Part shown: positions 30,220 to 39,050 of the stretch, piece after piece | Layout of the letters: each line of letters opens with the position of its first letter | Position numbering within the stretch: position 1 is the stretch's first letter | NCBI RefSeq assembly: GCF_910593785.1 | Contig: NZ_CAJVAP010000018.1 | Coordinates: forward strand, 1 to 64,000 | Source: Leucobacter soli | GTDB taxonomy: Bacteria; Actinomycetota; Actinomycetes; Actinomycetales; Microbacteriaceae | Reading direction: 5' to 3' | Length of the DNA: 64,000 nt | Program-made: the position numbers and the translations under genes | The notes under the pieces: generated by a model | What the model was told of the DNA's origin: nothing | Seen by the model: only the letters and a program-made list of their open reading frames with translations | Database searches by the model: none

Positions 30220-31101
30220 TCAACCGAAGATCATCGGGACGTCGAAGTCGTCCTCGAACGTGCCGCCGAGCAGTGACGGGTCGATGTCGCAGATGACCGG
30301 CACGTGGTCGCTCGGCCCGTCGCCCTTGCGCTCCTCGCGGTCGATGGCGGCCCCGGTCACCGCGCCGGCGAAGGCCGGGGAGCCCAGGATGAAGTCGATC
30401 CGCATGCCCTGGTTCTTCTGGAAGCGGCCGGCTTTGTAGTCCCAGAAGGTGTACCCCTCGGGGGCGAGCGGCCGAACCACGTCTTCGACGGTCGGGGCGA
30501 AGGAGGCGAACATCGAGCGCTCGTCGGGGGACACATGCGTGGAGAGGCCTTCGACGAAGGAGGGATCGCCCATGTCGCCCGGCAGGGGGGCGATGTTCCA
30601 ATCGCCCATCAGCGCGAGGGGGAGGTCGGGATCGGCGGTCAGCCAGCCCTCGGCGTTCTCGCGCAGTGCGGCCAGCCAGTCGAGCTTGTAGGCGAGGTGC
30701 GGGTCGTCGAGAGAGCGCCCGTTGGGCACGTAGAGGCTCCAGAGCCGCAGATCGCCGACGGTCACGCCGAGCGCGCGGGCCTCGAGCGGCAGACCGTTCG
30801 GGCCGACGCCCTGCACGCCCTCCTGCCCCTTGATCGGATTGCCGAAGCCCGGCATCTCGGCGAACGAGGTCGCCGCGTCGGTCATCTCGTGGCGGCTCGC
30901 GAAGGCGACGCCGTTCCATTGGTTCAGCCCGTGAATCTCGAGCTGGTAGCCGGCGCGCTCGAAGGCGTCGACCGGGAACTGGTCGGGCCGGCACTTGATC
31001 TCCTGCATCGCCAGCACGTCGATGTCCTCGCGCACCAGCCAGTCGACCACGCGAGGGGCCCGGGTGCGGATGGAGTTCACATTCCAGGTGGCGATGCGCA
31101 T
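30220..31101 (-). CDS. xth: exodeoxyribonuclease III (AP endonuclease)
   Basis: The 293-residue enzyme cleaves abasic sites and removes 3' blocks in base-excision repair. All catalytic motifs of the Xth/Ape1 family are present: WNVNSIR at residues 6-12, MQEIKC with the metal-binding Glu near 34, YVPNG, GDWN, and C-terminal MRIDFIL and SDHVP with the catalytic His. The ATG is preceded by TACGCT with a six-base gap, so the mRNA is probably leaderless. Confidence 0.95.
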   Translation of the reverse strand: MRIATWNVNSIRTRAPRVVDWLVREDIDVLAMQEIKCRPDQFPVDAFERAGYQLEIHGLNQWNGVAFASRHEMTDAATSFAEMPGFGNPIKGQEGVQGVGPNGLPLEARALGVTVGDLRLWSLYVPNGRSLDDPHLAYKLDWLAALRENAEGWLTADPDLPLALMGDWNIAPLPGDMGDPSFVEGLSTHVSPDERSMFASFAPTVEDVVRPLAPEGYTFWDYKAGRFQKNQGMRIDFILGSPAFAGAVTGAAIDREERKGDGPSDHVPVICDIDPSLLGGTFEDDFDVPMIFG

Positions 31102-31147
31102 GGATCCAGCGTAGCGGCGGCTCGCGGGATCGGAGAACGCGGACGCC

Positions 31148-31315
31148 TCAGATCGCCAGCAGGAGGATCGCGACGGCGATGACGCACACCGTCAGCAGTG
31201 CAGTCGCGAGCGACAGCACCATGCGCGCCAAGCGGCGCAGACATGTCGTGAAACCCGAGCCGTTCTCGCGCTGCTCGATGACGACGATCACTCCGTCGGG
31301 CGCCTCTGTCCTCAT
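31148..31315 (-). CDS. small single-pass membrane protein (55 aa)
   Basis: A short frame encodes a polar, acidic start (MRTEAPDGVIVVIEQRENG), a CLRRLAR linker and a long hydrophobic helix (MVLSLATALLTVCVIAVAIL) to the C-terminus. No family is recognised. Support for expression comes from the start: TACCCT lies exactly six bases before the ATG, the same leaderless layout as the exonuclease gene beside it and other genes here. Positive residues precede the helix, which favours an N-in topology. Function is unknown. Confidence 0.55.
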   Translation of the reverse strand: MRTEAPDGVIVVIEQRENGSGFTTCLRRLARMVLSLATALLTVCVIAVAILLLAI

Positions 31316-31390
31316 GTCGCCAGGGTAGGCGTGACCTCCGACATCCCCCTCTGCCCGGCCACCGCAACCGCCCCAGCCACCGCAATGGCT

Positions 31391-31431
31391 CAGTACTGAC
31401 GGGTGCGACCTCGGCGCACCCGTCAGTACTG
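31391..31431. repeat. perfect 17-bp inverted repeat (hairpin)
   Basis: The arms beginning CAGTACTGACGGGTGCG (31391-31407) and ending at 31431 are perfectly complementary around a seven-base loop. The arms start with the self-complementary CAGTACTG. It lies between tRNA-Gly and the small membrane protein gene. There is no T tract, so it is more like a palindromic intergenic repeat than a terminator. Confidence 0.75.
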
Positions 31432-31551
31432 CGCAACTGCGAGTAGCGTGTCGCTGCTGGAAGCCGGAGGGCTCGGACTGCTCCCGCGCACTCGAGGCCG
31501 ATGAGCCCTACGAACTCCGAATGAAGCCTGCTACCAGGCGTTTCTCTACAG

Positions 31552-31622
31552 AGGGGCCGACGGGAATCGAACCCGCGTTCTCAGCTTGGGAAGCTGATGT
31601 CTTACCATTAGACGACGGCCCC
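31552..31622 (-). tRNA. tRNA-Gly (anticodon CCC)
   Basis: The minus strand folds with a 7-bp acceptor (GGGGCCG/CGGCCCC), a short D-arm with GGTAAG, an anticodon loop TTCCCAA carrying CCC, and T-arm GCGGG-TTCGATT-CCCGT. The CCA end is not encoded. The length of 71 bases is usual for tRNA-Gly. Confidence 0.93.
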
Positions 31623-31679
31623 GTGGCCGGTGCCGCCACAACTATAGCAGTGCGCGGAGGTCGTTCTTCTCGGCCGTTC

Positions 31680-32960
31680 TCAGCCGCAGACCGCCAGGTC
31701 TTCGAGCTTCTCCGCCTGATCCTCCGCGCTCCAGGGCACATCGGCTCCCGTCAGCGCGGCCAGCTCCAGAGCGAGCGCGCGGGCGAAGGCCGGGCCGCTG
31801 CTCGAATTGTTCAGCGAGACGACGACCGAGAGGCCGCTCTCGGGATCGTGATAGGCGGCGGTGAGGGTGCCGGTCATCGAACCGCTCATGCCCCACAGCG
31901 GACCCCGCCGCTCGAGACCGAAGCCCCAGAAGCGGTCGCCGGATCCAGCGTCTTCGTCGATCTCCTCGGTCGGCTCGCCGTTCTTGTCGCGCTTCGGGTT
32001 GTCGGTCGGCGAAGCCTCGGTGACGACTCCTGCGGACTCGCCGCCGAACGCCCCGTCGAGGTACTGCTCGTAGAAGCCCTTGAGGTCGGAGATCGTGGTG
32101 ACCGTCGCGCCGGCGCCGCTGAGCATCGACGGCGAGACCTTGGACACCGTCATGGGATCGACGTCGCACACCGCGTTCTTGCCCTTGAACTGGCGGGTGA
32201 GGCCGGTCATGACATCCGAGCCCGTGGTCTCGGTGAGGACATTCCGCGGGTACGAGCTCGAGCTCATCCCGGCCTTAGAGAACACGTGCCGTTCGAGGAG
32301 CTCGTCCACCGCCGTGCCGGTGACGGCGTTCAGCGCGCGCGCGAGCAGCAAGGTGTTCGTGTCGGCGACATGAACGTCGAGCCCGGGCCACGAGAGGGGG
32401 GAGCGTGCGAGCCCCTGGGCCAGGAGTTCGCCCTCCGGCCACTGCCGCGCCGGGTTGTTGGCGAAGATCGAGGCGATGCGCGGCTTGAAGTCGGCGAGTC
32501 CCGATTTCGCGGTGCAGAGCTGACCGTAGGTGATGCCCTCGATCCCGACCTGGCGGGGCAGATCCTCGGAGAGCTCGCGGTCGAGCTGCACCTGTCCCTC
32601 GGCGACCAGGTCGAGCAGCAGCGCGCACATGACCGGCTGGGTGGCCTGGGCGCCGCGGATCCTGGTGTTGGCGGTGACGCCGTCGCCGAAGCCCTGCACG
32701 TAGTCGCCGCCGCTGGTCCAGACGCCGACCACTGCAGCAGTCGAGCCGCTCAGCTCCATCGCGGTGCTGACGGCCGCTTCGATGCCGGCCGAGAGATCCG
32801 CGCCCACGGTGTTCGCGGTGGCATCGGCGGGGGCGAGCACTCCGCCGGCGCTGCAGCCGGCAAGACCGAGCGCGGCCGCGGAGACTGCGGCGACCGCTGC
32901 GAGGCGTGCGCGCCTTCCGAGCCGAATACCCACTGGACCGCCGATCTTTCCGAATGACAC
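31680..32960 (-). CDS. beta-lactamase-fold lipoprotein, probably catalytically inactive
   Basis: The 426-residue protein has a lipoprotein signal (GLAGC) and the overall pattern of class C beta-lactamase/DD-peptidase relatives: a helix LLLDLVAEGQVQLDRELSEDLP, TYGQLCTAKSGLADF, and a C-terminal WGFGLERRG. Where active members have SxxK (G-S-x-T-K before the LLLDL helix), this protein reads AQATQ, so both Ser and Lys appear lost; the YxN position reads DTN. A substrate-binding or regulatory role is more likely than hydrolysis. Start choice is uncertain: the GTG at 32960 lies ten bases after TAAACT; a GTG at 32933 and an ATG at 33014 are alternatives. Confidence 0.75.
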   Translation of the reverse strand: MSFGKIGGPVGIRLGRRARLAAVAAVSAAALGLAGCSAGGVLAPADATANTVGADLSAGIEAAVSTAMELSGSTAAVVGVWTSGGDYVQGFGDGVTANTRIRGAQATQPVMCALLLDLVAEGQVQLDRELSEDLPRQVGIEGITYGQLCTAKSGLADFKPRIASIFANNPARQWPEGELLAQGLARSPLSWPGLDVHVADTNTLLLARALNAVTGTAVDELLERHVFSKAGMSSSSYPRNVLTETTGSDVMTGLTRQFKGKNAVCDVDPMTVSKVSPSMLSGAGATVTTISDLKGFYEQYLDGAFGGESAGVVTEASPTDNPKRDKNGEPTEEIDEDAGSGDRFWGFGLERRGPLWGMSGSMTGTLTAAYHDPESGLSVVVSLNNSSSGPAFARALALELAALTGADVPWSAEDQAEKLEDLAVCG

Positions 32961-33082
32961 AGACCTGATGAGTTTACCGTCTGCTGCCCGCGTGCCCGGA
33001 TCCTGCCTGGGCAACGGCTGGGAGGCGTCGCCGGCCGGGTGGGGGACACACGGCGGATTCAGGCGTACATCTGATGAACGAG

Positions 33083-33101
33083 CGAGGTGAGGCGATCCTT
33101 A
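33083..33101. promoter_or_regulatory. putative DtxR/IdeR iron box at the heme oxygenase promoter
   Basis: The minus strand reads TAAGGATCGCCTCACCTCG, matching 14 of 19 consensus positions; the 15-base core matches 12. It ends two bases before TAGCAT (33103-33108), the likely -10 box. Binding would block transcription when iron is plentiful, which is how heme oxygenase genes are controlled in corynebacteria. Confidence 0.5.
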
Positions 33102-33114
33102 CTAGCATGGCAAT

Positions 33115-34164
33115 GTGAGTGAATTCGACGCATCCGTGGTAGCCGCCGTCACCGGCCATATGAATGGCGACCACCCCGAGGACAACCTGCTGATCGCCCG
33201 TGCCTTCGGCGCTCCGGATGCGCGCGAGAGCACCATGGTCGGGCTCGATGGCGCGGCGGGCGTCTGGCGCGTCGTGGACCCGGCCGGCGAGCGCGAACTC
33301 CGCGTCGAGTGGCCCGGCGGCCCCGTGTCGGAGCGCGCTGATATCCGTCGCGAGATCGTGGCCCTCTACCGCGCGTCCTGCGAACGGCTCGGCGTCACGC
33401 CGCGCGAGGAGCACCAGGCCGCGCCCTCGGGCGATGCGGCGCACGGCGCGAGCCACCCGCACGGTGGCGGCGGCCACCCGCACGGCGGCGGACACCCGCA
33501 GGCAGCCGACGACGGCTCCTTCTCGGGCGAGCTGCGCCGCGCGACCTGGGGGGATCACGGAGCGAGCGAGCATGCGACGTTCATGGAAGACGTCATGCAC
33601 GGCCGTGGAACCCGTGACGACTACGCCGCCATGGTGGCGCAGCACTACTTCATGTATCTGGCGCTCGAGGAGGCCGCCGCCGGGTTCGCCGAGGATCCCG
33701 CGTACGCGGTATTCCACCCGGCCGCCCTCATCCGCCTCCCGGCGCTCGAGGCCGATCTCGAGCACCTGATGGGCGCCGACTGGCGGGAGCGCATCGCCCC
33801 CGTGCCGGCGGTCGCCGCCTACGCCGACCGCATCCGTGCGGTCGCGGCCGAGGGCTGGAAGGCCGGAGTGCTCGCTCACCACTACACCCGCTATCTCGGG
33901 GACCTCTCGGGCGGCCAGATGATCGCCCGCGTGATGGTGCAGCAGCACGAGTTCGACGCGGCCGGCGTCGCCTTCTACGACTTCACCGAGCTCGGCGACC
34001 TGCGCGAGTTCAAGGAGCGGTACCGCGACGCGCTCGACGCGGTCGGCGCCGGTCTCGACTCCGCCGAGCGCCAGCGGGTGGTCGACGAGGTGCGCGAGGC
34101 CTACCGCTTCAATACCGAGACCTTCATCGACCTCGACAAGGCGCGCGCGGCGGCTGCAGCCTAG
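33115..34164 (+). CDS. DUF2470 - heme oxygenase fusion protein
   Basis: The 349-residue protein joins an N-terminal DUF2470 domain (residues 1-95, with HMNGDHPEDNLLIAR, as in HugZ-type heme proteins), a His/Gly-rich linker (HPHGGGGHPHGGGHPQ, about 117-132) and a biliverdin-type heme oxygenase domain. The latter has SEHATFMEDV with the candidate proximal His, QHYFMYLALEEA and the distal-helix GDLSGGQMI. It would open heme to release iron, CO and a tetrapyrrole in the cytoplasm. The GTG start follows TAGCAT by six bases, giving a leaderless mRNA under an iron box. The His-rich linker could bind heme or metal; that is inferred. Confidence 0.92.
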   Translation: MSEFDASVVAAVTGHMNGDHPEDNLLIARAFGAPDARESTMVGLDGAAGVWRVVDPAGERELRVEWPGGPVSERADIRREIVALYRASCERLGVTPREEHQAAPSGDAAHGASHPHGGGGHPHGGGHPQAADDGSFSGELRRATWGDHGASEHATFMEDVMHGRGTRDDYAAMVAQHYFMYLALEEAAAGFAEDPAYAVFHPAALIRLPALEADLEHLMGADWRERIAPVPAVAAYADRIRAVAAEGWKAGVLAHHYTRYLGDLSGGQMIARVMVQQHEFDAAGVAFYDFTELGDLREFKERYRDALDAVGAGLDSAERQRVVDEVREAYRFNTETFIDLDKARAAAAA

Positions 34165-34315
34165 CGCCGGCGCCCGGCCCTCCCGCCGGCGGCGCACCTG
34201 TGCCGGTGACGCCTTTGCTCCGGTGACGGTGACCTCCTCCCGCCGGTGATCGCCTGAGGAGTATGCTGGGCCTCCACTCGCGGACATCGCCGTCCGCTCA
34301 GGGATGGGGGATCCC

Positions 34316-35890
34316 ATGGCGCACTCGATTCTGCGACCCGCCGCCGCGTTGACGGCGATCTCGCTCGCGTTCGCTCCGGGAGGGATCTATCCCGCCCCCG
34401 CGGCGACCGCCCAGGTAGCACCGGCAGTCGCGATCGCCGCACCGACACCGGTGCGCGCGGCGGCGCTCCAGGCGGTGAAGACACAGGCGGCGAAGACCTC
34501 CTCCGCTTCGAGCGCCCTGCTGAAGGAACGGCTGCGCAACACCCGGGCGCGTTTCGCTGCGCGCTTCGTCTACGTGCCGGGAGTGCCGAAGTTCGACAAG
34601 CTCGTGAATCGCGAGGTGCGCGCGGCGATCCGCTCGACGAAGCGGAGCTACTCGCCGCAGGCCTTCCCCAGGGGCGCGGGGCTGGGGAGCCGCGGCTGCG
34701 TCGCCGGATCGGTGACCAAATGGTCGGCCAAGAAGGTGATGCGTCGCGCGGCCACGGCCCCGCCGAAGGGCCGGGGCACGGCAGTCACCTGCGAAGTGAT
34801 CTCGGCGTCGGGCTCGGTGATCCAGGTGGCGATGCGCACGGTCGCCGGCTCACGGACGAGGATCACGCGCGACGCGACCCGCACCTACTACGCCGATGTC
34901 AGGACCGGAGCCGCCGGCAAGGTCGGTGCGCTGTGGCGGTCGTCGACCCCGAAGAAGCTGTGGACGGCCGCGGTCGCGAAGCAGATCCGCCGGGCGGGCG
35001 GATCCGGAACGGACCCGATCGCCGACCCCGGGAAGGCGCAGCTGAAGCTCGCGAGGCAGGCGCTCGCCGCCGCGAAGAACCGGAGCGACGGCGACCTGAG
35101 CGCTCGCCTCCCCGCCGGGCTCGTCGCCCCCGAGCTCGCTGCTCTCGGCATCGAGCGCACGGCCGAGCCGACACCGGTGCGCATCGACGAGAAGACGGCG
35201 AACGGCTGGGCGAGCAAGGTCGGAAAGCTGCTGCGCGGGGCGGTGGGCAAGCGGTTCGTCGGCGTGAAGGCGAAGCGCTCGAGCGTGGAGCTCGACTGCC
35301 GCCTGCTGCCCTGCGTCGCGCTGACCTACGACGACGGGCCGGGCCCGTACACCGGAGCGCTGCTGAGCACCATGCGCAAGCGCGAGGCGCGGATCACCCT
35401 GTTCATGGTCGGGTCGCGCGTACCCGCCCGCCGGTCGATCGTGCGCCGCGCGGTCGTCGACGGGCACGAGATCGGCAGCCACACGATGACCCACCCGGAT
35501 CTGACCGGGCTCTCGCTCGGCGCGGCCAGGGCGCAGGTGCGGGACGCCGCCGCGGCCATCCGGTCGGCCTCGAAGAAGCGCGTGCGGATCTTCCGCCCGC
35601 CCTACGGCGCGGTGAACAGCGGGATCATCGATGCGGTCGGGATGCCGGCGATCCTGTGGAGCGTCGACACCGAGGACTGGAAGCGCCCTGGCGAACGGGC
35701 GCTGATCGCGCGCTCCGTGCCGGTCGTGAAGCCGGGCGGGATCATCCTGTTCCACGACATCCATCCCGACTCCGTGAACGTCGCGAACTCGGTGGTGTCC
35801 GGTCTGCGGGATCGCGGCTTCGAGCTGGTGACGGTGAGCCAGCTCTTCGGCGGCAAGGTGCCGGTGAAGCGGATCACGTCGCGCGGGTGA
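34316..35890 (+). CDS. secreted polysaccharide deacetylase (CE4, NodB domain)
   Basis: The 524-residue protein has an N-terminal signal peptide, a region of about 280 residues without a familiar domain (rich in Lys, Arg, Ala and Ser) and a C-terminal NodB homology domain. All five CE4 motifs are intact: TYDDGP at about 337, HEIGSHTMTHPDLT at about 384 with the zinc ligands, RPPYG, DTEDW and LFHDIH. The family removes acetyl groups from peptidoglycan or chitin-like polymers. I chose the second in-frame ATG, four bases after GGGGGATC; an ATG four codons upstream is possible. A -10 box TATGCT lies near 34262. Confidence 0.9.
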   Translation: MAHSILRPAAALTAISLAFAPGGIYPAPAATAQVAPAVAIAAPTPVRAAALQAVKTQAAKTSSASSALLKERLRNTRARFAARFVYVPGVPKFDKLVNREVRAAIRSTKRSYSPQAFPRGAGLGSRGCVAGSVTKWSAKKVMRRAATAPPKGRGTAVTCEVISASGSVIQVAMRTVAGSRTRITRDATRTYYADVRTGAAGKVGALWRSSTPKKLWTAAVAKQIRRAGGSGTDPIADPGKAQLKLARQALAAAKNRSDGDLSARLPAGLVAPELAALGIERTAEPTPVRIDEKTANGWASKVGKLLRGAVGKRFVGVKAKRSSVELDCRLLPCVALTYDDGPGPYTGALLSTMRKREARITLFMVGSRVPARRSIVRRAVVDGHEIGSHTMTHPDLTGLSLGAARAQVRDAAAAIRSASKKRVRIFRPPYGAVNSGIIDAVGMPAILWSVDTEDWKRPGERALIARSVPVVKPGGIILFHDIHPDSVNVANSVVSGLRDRGFELVTVSQLFGGKVPVKRITSRG

Positions 35891-35902
35891 TCGCGCCCCG
35901 GC

Positions 35903-37861
35903 TCAGCTCTCGGCGACCAGCAGCTGGTGCCGTGCCAGCTCGCGGTAGAGCGGCACCGTCTCGACGAGTTCGTCGTGCGTGCCCTCGCCGACGACGCGGC
36001 CCTCGTCGAGCACGATGATCCGGTCGCTGTCCACGACGGTCGAGAGGCGGTGCGCGATCACCAGCAGCGTGCGGCCGGTCGCGACCGAGTCGAGGGCCTC
36101 GCGCATGAGACGCTCGTTGACGCCGTCGAGGCTCGCGGTCGACTCGTCGAGCAGCAGGATCGGCGGCGCCGTCAGCAGCGCCCGCGCGATGGCCAGCCGC
36201 TGCTTCTCGCCGCCCGAGAGCATGATGCCCCGCTCGCCCACCTGCGCGTCGAGTCCGCTCGCGAGGCCGGCCTGCGCGGCGGCGCGATCCAGCAGCGCCC
36301 CCAGGTTCACGGCCCGGAGCACCCGCTCGCACTCGGCGTCGCTCGCACCGGGGGCGCCGAGGCGCAGGTTGTCGCGCACCGTACCGGCGAGGACCGGGGC
36401 GTCCTGCTCCACGTAGCCGAGCTGCGAGCGGAGCTCCCGCCGATCGAGGGTCCGCAGATCCGCCCCGTGCAGCGACACGGCGCCGCGATCGGGGTCGTAG
36501 AATCGCTCGATCAGGCTGAGGATCGTCGATTTCCCCGCTCCCGAGGGCCCGACCAGCGCGACGCGGGTGCCGCGCGCGACCTCGAAGCTCACGTCGTGCA
36601 GCACCGGCGTCTCCACGATGGCGGCGGGCATGGCCTCGGCGTCCCGCCGGGCCCCGCGGCCCCCGCCGCGCACGAGCTCCCGCGCATCGACCCGGTCCGG
36701 GGCGGCGGAGCGGTAGGTGAAGGCGACGTCGTCGAAGCGGATGGCCGGCGCCGGGTCCGCCCCCGGATCCGCTCCCGCACCGAGCGCCTCGACCACCGCC
36801 AGCGGCACGATCCGCCCCGCGGGCGAGAGCTCGGTATCGCGCGCGGACTCGGTGGGCAGTGCCGCGATCTCCTGGATCCGCCCGAGCGCACCGAGCGCCT
36901 GGTTCACCGCGGAGATCGCCCCGATCGCCTGGCCGAGGGGCATGATCATCATGAAGAGGAAGATGATGAAGGTGACGAGCTGCGCCACCGTGATCGAGCC
37001 GGTGGCCACGCGGAACCCGCCGATGCCGAGCACGGCCAGGAACGAGACCTGCATCGCGATGAACGAGATCGGCACGATGAGCGCCGAGATGCGGGCCACC
37101 CGGATCCCGTGGCGGTAGGCGGCCTCGGCCTCGGCCTCGATCTCGGACTGCTCGCGCTCGGCGGCGCCCGCTGCGCGGATCGTGCGGATCGAGCTGATCG
37201 CACGGTCCACCGAGGCGGCCAGGTCGCCCACCTTCTCCTGCGAGCGGGCGACGGCGGGCCGGATCCTCGCGGAGAGCGCGACGACCACGATGAGCGCGAC
37301 GGCCACGACCCCGAAGGTGACCGCGAAGAGCAGCGGATCGATGACGAGCATGCCGATGAGCGCGCCGACGAACAGCAGGGCCCCGCCGATCGCCTCTACG
37401 AGGCCCTGGGTGAGGACGGCGCGCAGCAGCGTGGTGTCCGAGCCGACCCGCGAGACCAGGTCGCCGGTGCGGCGCCGGTCGAACTCCGAGATCGGCAGGT
37501 GCAGGATCTTGCCGATCAGCCGACGCCGCGAGGTGAGCACCACGCCCTCGCCCAGACGCTGCAGCAGGTAGTGCTGGTAGCCGTTGACGAGCGCGCTCGC
37601 GACGACGAAGACCACCAGCCCCCAGAGGAGCCAGTCGAGCGGCTGCGCGTGCTGCACGCGGTCGATGACCGCACCGACCAGGAGCGGCTGGGAGAGCGAG
37701 AAGAGCGCGCCGGCGATGCTGAGGGCGACGATCCAGATGGCGCCGCTGCGCTGCTCGAAGAGGTAGGGGAGCAGCTGCCGGAACGTCGCCCGGGGGCCGC
37801 GCGGCTCGTCGCCGCGGGTCGAGGATCTGCGCCGGCCGGGTTTCGCGGTGTCGTCTGCCAC
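35903..37861 (-). CDS. ABC exporter, fused transmembrane and ATPase domains
   Basis: This 652-residue half-transporter of the multidrug/lipid exporter class has six hydrophobic helices in residues about 40-340 and a C-terminal ATPase with Walker A GPSGAGKST, signature LSGGEKQR, Walker B ILLLDEST and H-loop IAHRLS. The ATPase domain is interrupted before Walker A by an Arg/Gly/Ala-rich insertion (about residues 405-440). It would act as a homodimer, as no partner gene is adjacent. The GTG start (VADDTAKPG) is preferred because the longer frame runs into the palindromic repeat upstream. The substrate is unknown. Confidence 0.9.
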   Translation of the reverse strand: MADDTAKPGRRRSSTRGDEPRGPRATFRQLLPYLFEQRSGAIWIVALSIAGALFSLSQPLLVGAVIDRVQHAQPLDWLLWGLVVFVVASALVNGYQHYLLQRLGEGVVLTSRRRLIGKILHLPISEFDRRRTGDLVSRVGSDTTLLRAVLTQGLVEAIGGALLFVGALIGMLVIDPLLFAVTFGVVAVALIVVVALSARIRPAVARSQEKVGDLAASVDRAISSIRTIRAAGAAEREQSEIEAEAEAAYRHGIRVARISALIVPISFIAMQVSFLAVLGIGGFRVATGSITVAQLVTFIIFLFMMIMPLGQAIGAISAVNQALGALGRIQEIAALPTESARDTELSPAGRIVPLAVVEALGAGADPGADPAPAIRFDDVAFTYRSAAPDRVDARELVRGGGRGARRDAEAMPAAIVETPVLHDVSFEVARGTRVALVGPSGAGKSTILSLIERFYDPDRGAVSLHGADLRTLDRRELRSQLGYVEQDAPVLAGTVRDNLRLGAPGASDAECERVLRAVNLGALLDRAAAQAGLASGLDAQVGERGIMLSGGEKQRLAIARALLTAPPILLLDESTASLDGVNERLMREALDSVATGRTLLVIAHRLSTVVDSDRIIVLDEGRVVGEGTHDELVETVPLYRELARHQLLVAES

Positions 37862-37903
37862 GACGTTCAGCCTACGCTCAGGCGCCTGAACGTCTGCTCC
37901 GCT

Positions 37904-37988
37904 CGCCCGGACTGCACGAGATCGTCGGGACTGCATGATCGCGCGCGTCGATCGCGTACAGTCCGGTCGGTCTCGTGCAGTCCGGGCG
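37904..37988. repeat. palindromic intergenic repeat, copy 2
   Basis: Perfect 18-bp outer arms (37904-37921 and 37971-37988, beginning CGCCCGGACTGCACGAGA) enclose a nested arm pair GGACTG/CAGTCC. The left half repeats the unit in tandem (GGACTGCACGAGATCG, then GGGACTGCATGATCG), the same design as the 503-573 element. It fills the gap between the DUF5067 gene's stop and the exporter's start. Confidence 0.75.
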
Positions 37989-38011
37989 CAGTCGGCTGCT
38001 CGGCGATCCGC

Positions 38012-38854
38012 CTACTTCAGCCGGTAGTCGATCCGGCCGATCTCGCCGCCGAAGAGGCCGTCCTGGGCGACGAGCGTGACCGGCGTCGTCTCGTCGGTGA
38101 GCGTGAACGCGATCACGTTCTTCACCGTGCCGCCCTTCTTGATGTTCTGATGGCGTTTGTCGCTCTCGAGATCGAAGAGTATGGCGGAATCCAGCTCGTT
38201 CTCCGCATCCGGATCGTTGTCCTGGAACACACTCATCGAGAACACGAACCCGGAGTAGGCCTGGAGGTCCTCGCCGCTCACGTTGGTGATCTCGTACCAG
38301 AAGGCGATGACCGCCTCGTCGCCGTACTCGTTCCCCTTCCCGCCTGCGGGGACGACCTTGTGCTTCGTGATCTCGATTCTCATGTCGTCGGTGACGAGCA
38401 CGCCGTCGACGAACGAGGGGACTTCGGCCCCGGGCTCGGCATCCTCCGGCTCGATCTCGGGATCCTCGGCCGGAACCTCCTGCGTCGTAGCCGGCGGTGC
38501 ATCCTCCAAGGCCTCGTCGAGCGCGTCCTTCGCCGCGGGCGCGGCAGCCGCGAAGACCCCCGTGAGCACCAGCACGAAGGCCAGGCCGGGGCCGACGAAG
38601 CCGAGCACGATGTTGACGATGCTGCCCCACATCGGGTTCCACTTCTTCGCGGCGCCGATGATCCCCAGGATCAGCCCGGCGAGCATCAACGGCCAGCCGA
38701 TCACGCCCCACAGGGGGATGAGCGCCAGCACGAAGCCGACGACCACCAGGCCGAGGCCGACGAAGACGCCGGCGTCGATGCCGCGTGCGGGTGCGGGTGC
38801 GGGTACGGGTGCGGGTACGGGTGCGGCGGCTTCCGGCTCCATAGGGTTCGACAC
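38012..38854 (-). CDS. DUF5067 domain membrane protein
   Basis: The 280-residue protein has a Pro/Ala-rich N-terminus (PVPAPVPAPAPAP), three hydrophobic helices (residues about 28-115), an acidic linker and a C-terminal DUF5067 domain (DDMRIEITKHKVVPAG through EAVIAFWYEITNVSGEDL). Such domains are usually extracytoplasmic and often on Gram-positive lipoproteins; function is not known. The GTG start (VSNPMEPE) has GAGGAG three bases before it. It lies divergent to the following two-component system. Confidence 0.82.
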   Translation of the reverse strand: MSNPMEPEAAAPVPAPVPAPAPARGIDAGVFVGLGLVVVGFVLALIPLWGVIGWPLMLAGLILGIIGAAKKWNPMWGSIVNIVLGFVGPGLAFVLVLTGVFAAAAPAAKDALDEALEDAPPATTQEVPAEDPEIEPEDAEPGAEVPSFVDGVLVTDDMRIEITKHKVVPAGGKGNEYGDEAVIAFWYEITNVSGEDLQAYSGFVFSMSVFQDNDPDAENELDSAILFDLESDKRHQNIKKGGTVKNVIAFTLTDETTPVTLVAQDGLFGGEIGRIDYRLK

Positions 38855-39050
38855 GTTCTCCTCATTTCTCCTCTGCCCGGAGCCCCCGGAATCAGGGGAA
38901 TCGCGGTACCTGCCCAGCACAGCAGCCCCGCCGGATCCGCACCCACCTCCTTTCGGCCCGCGTCGACCGAACGAAAGCACAGGATTCCGACGGGCGGTGC
39001 GGTGCGGACGCAGGTGGGCGGTGACGGAGGGCGACCATAGGATCGGATCC

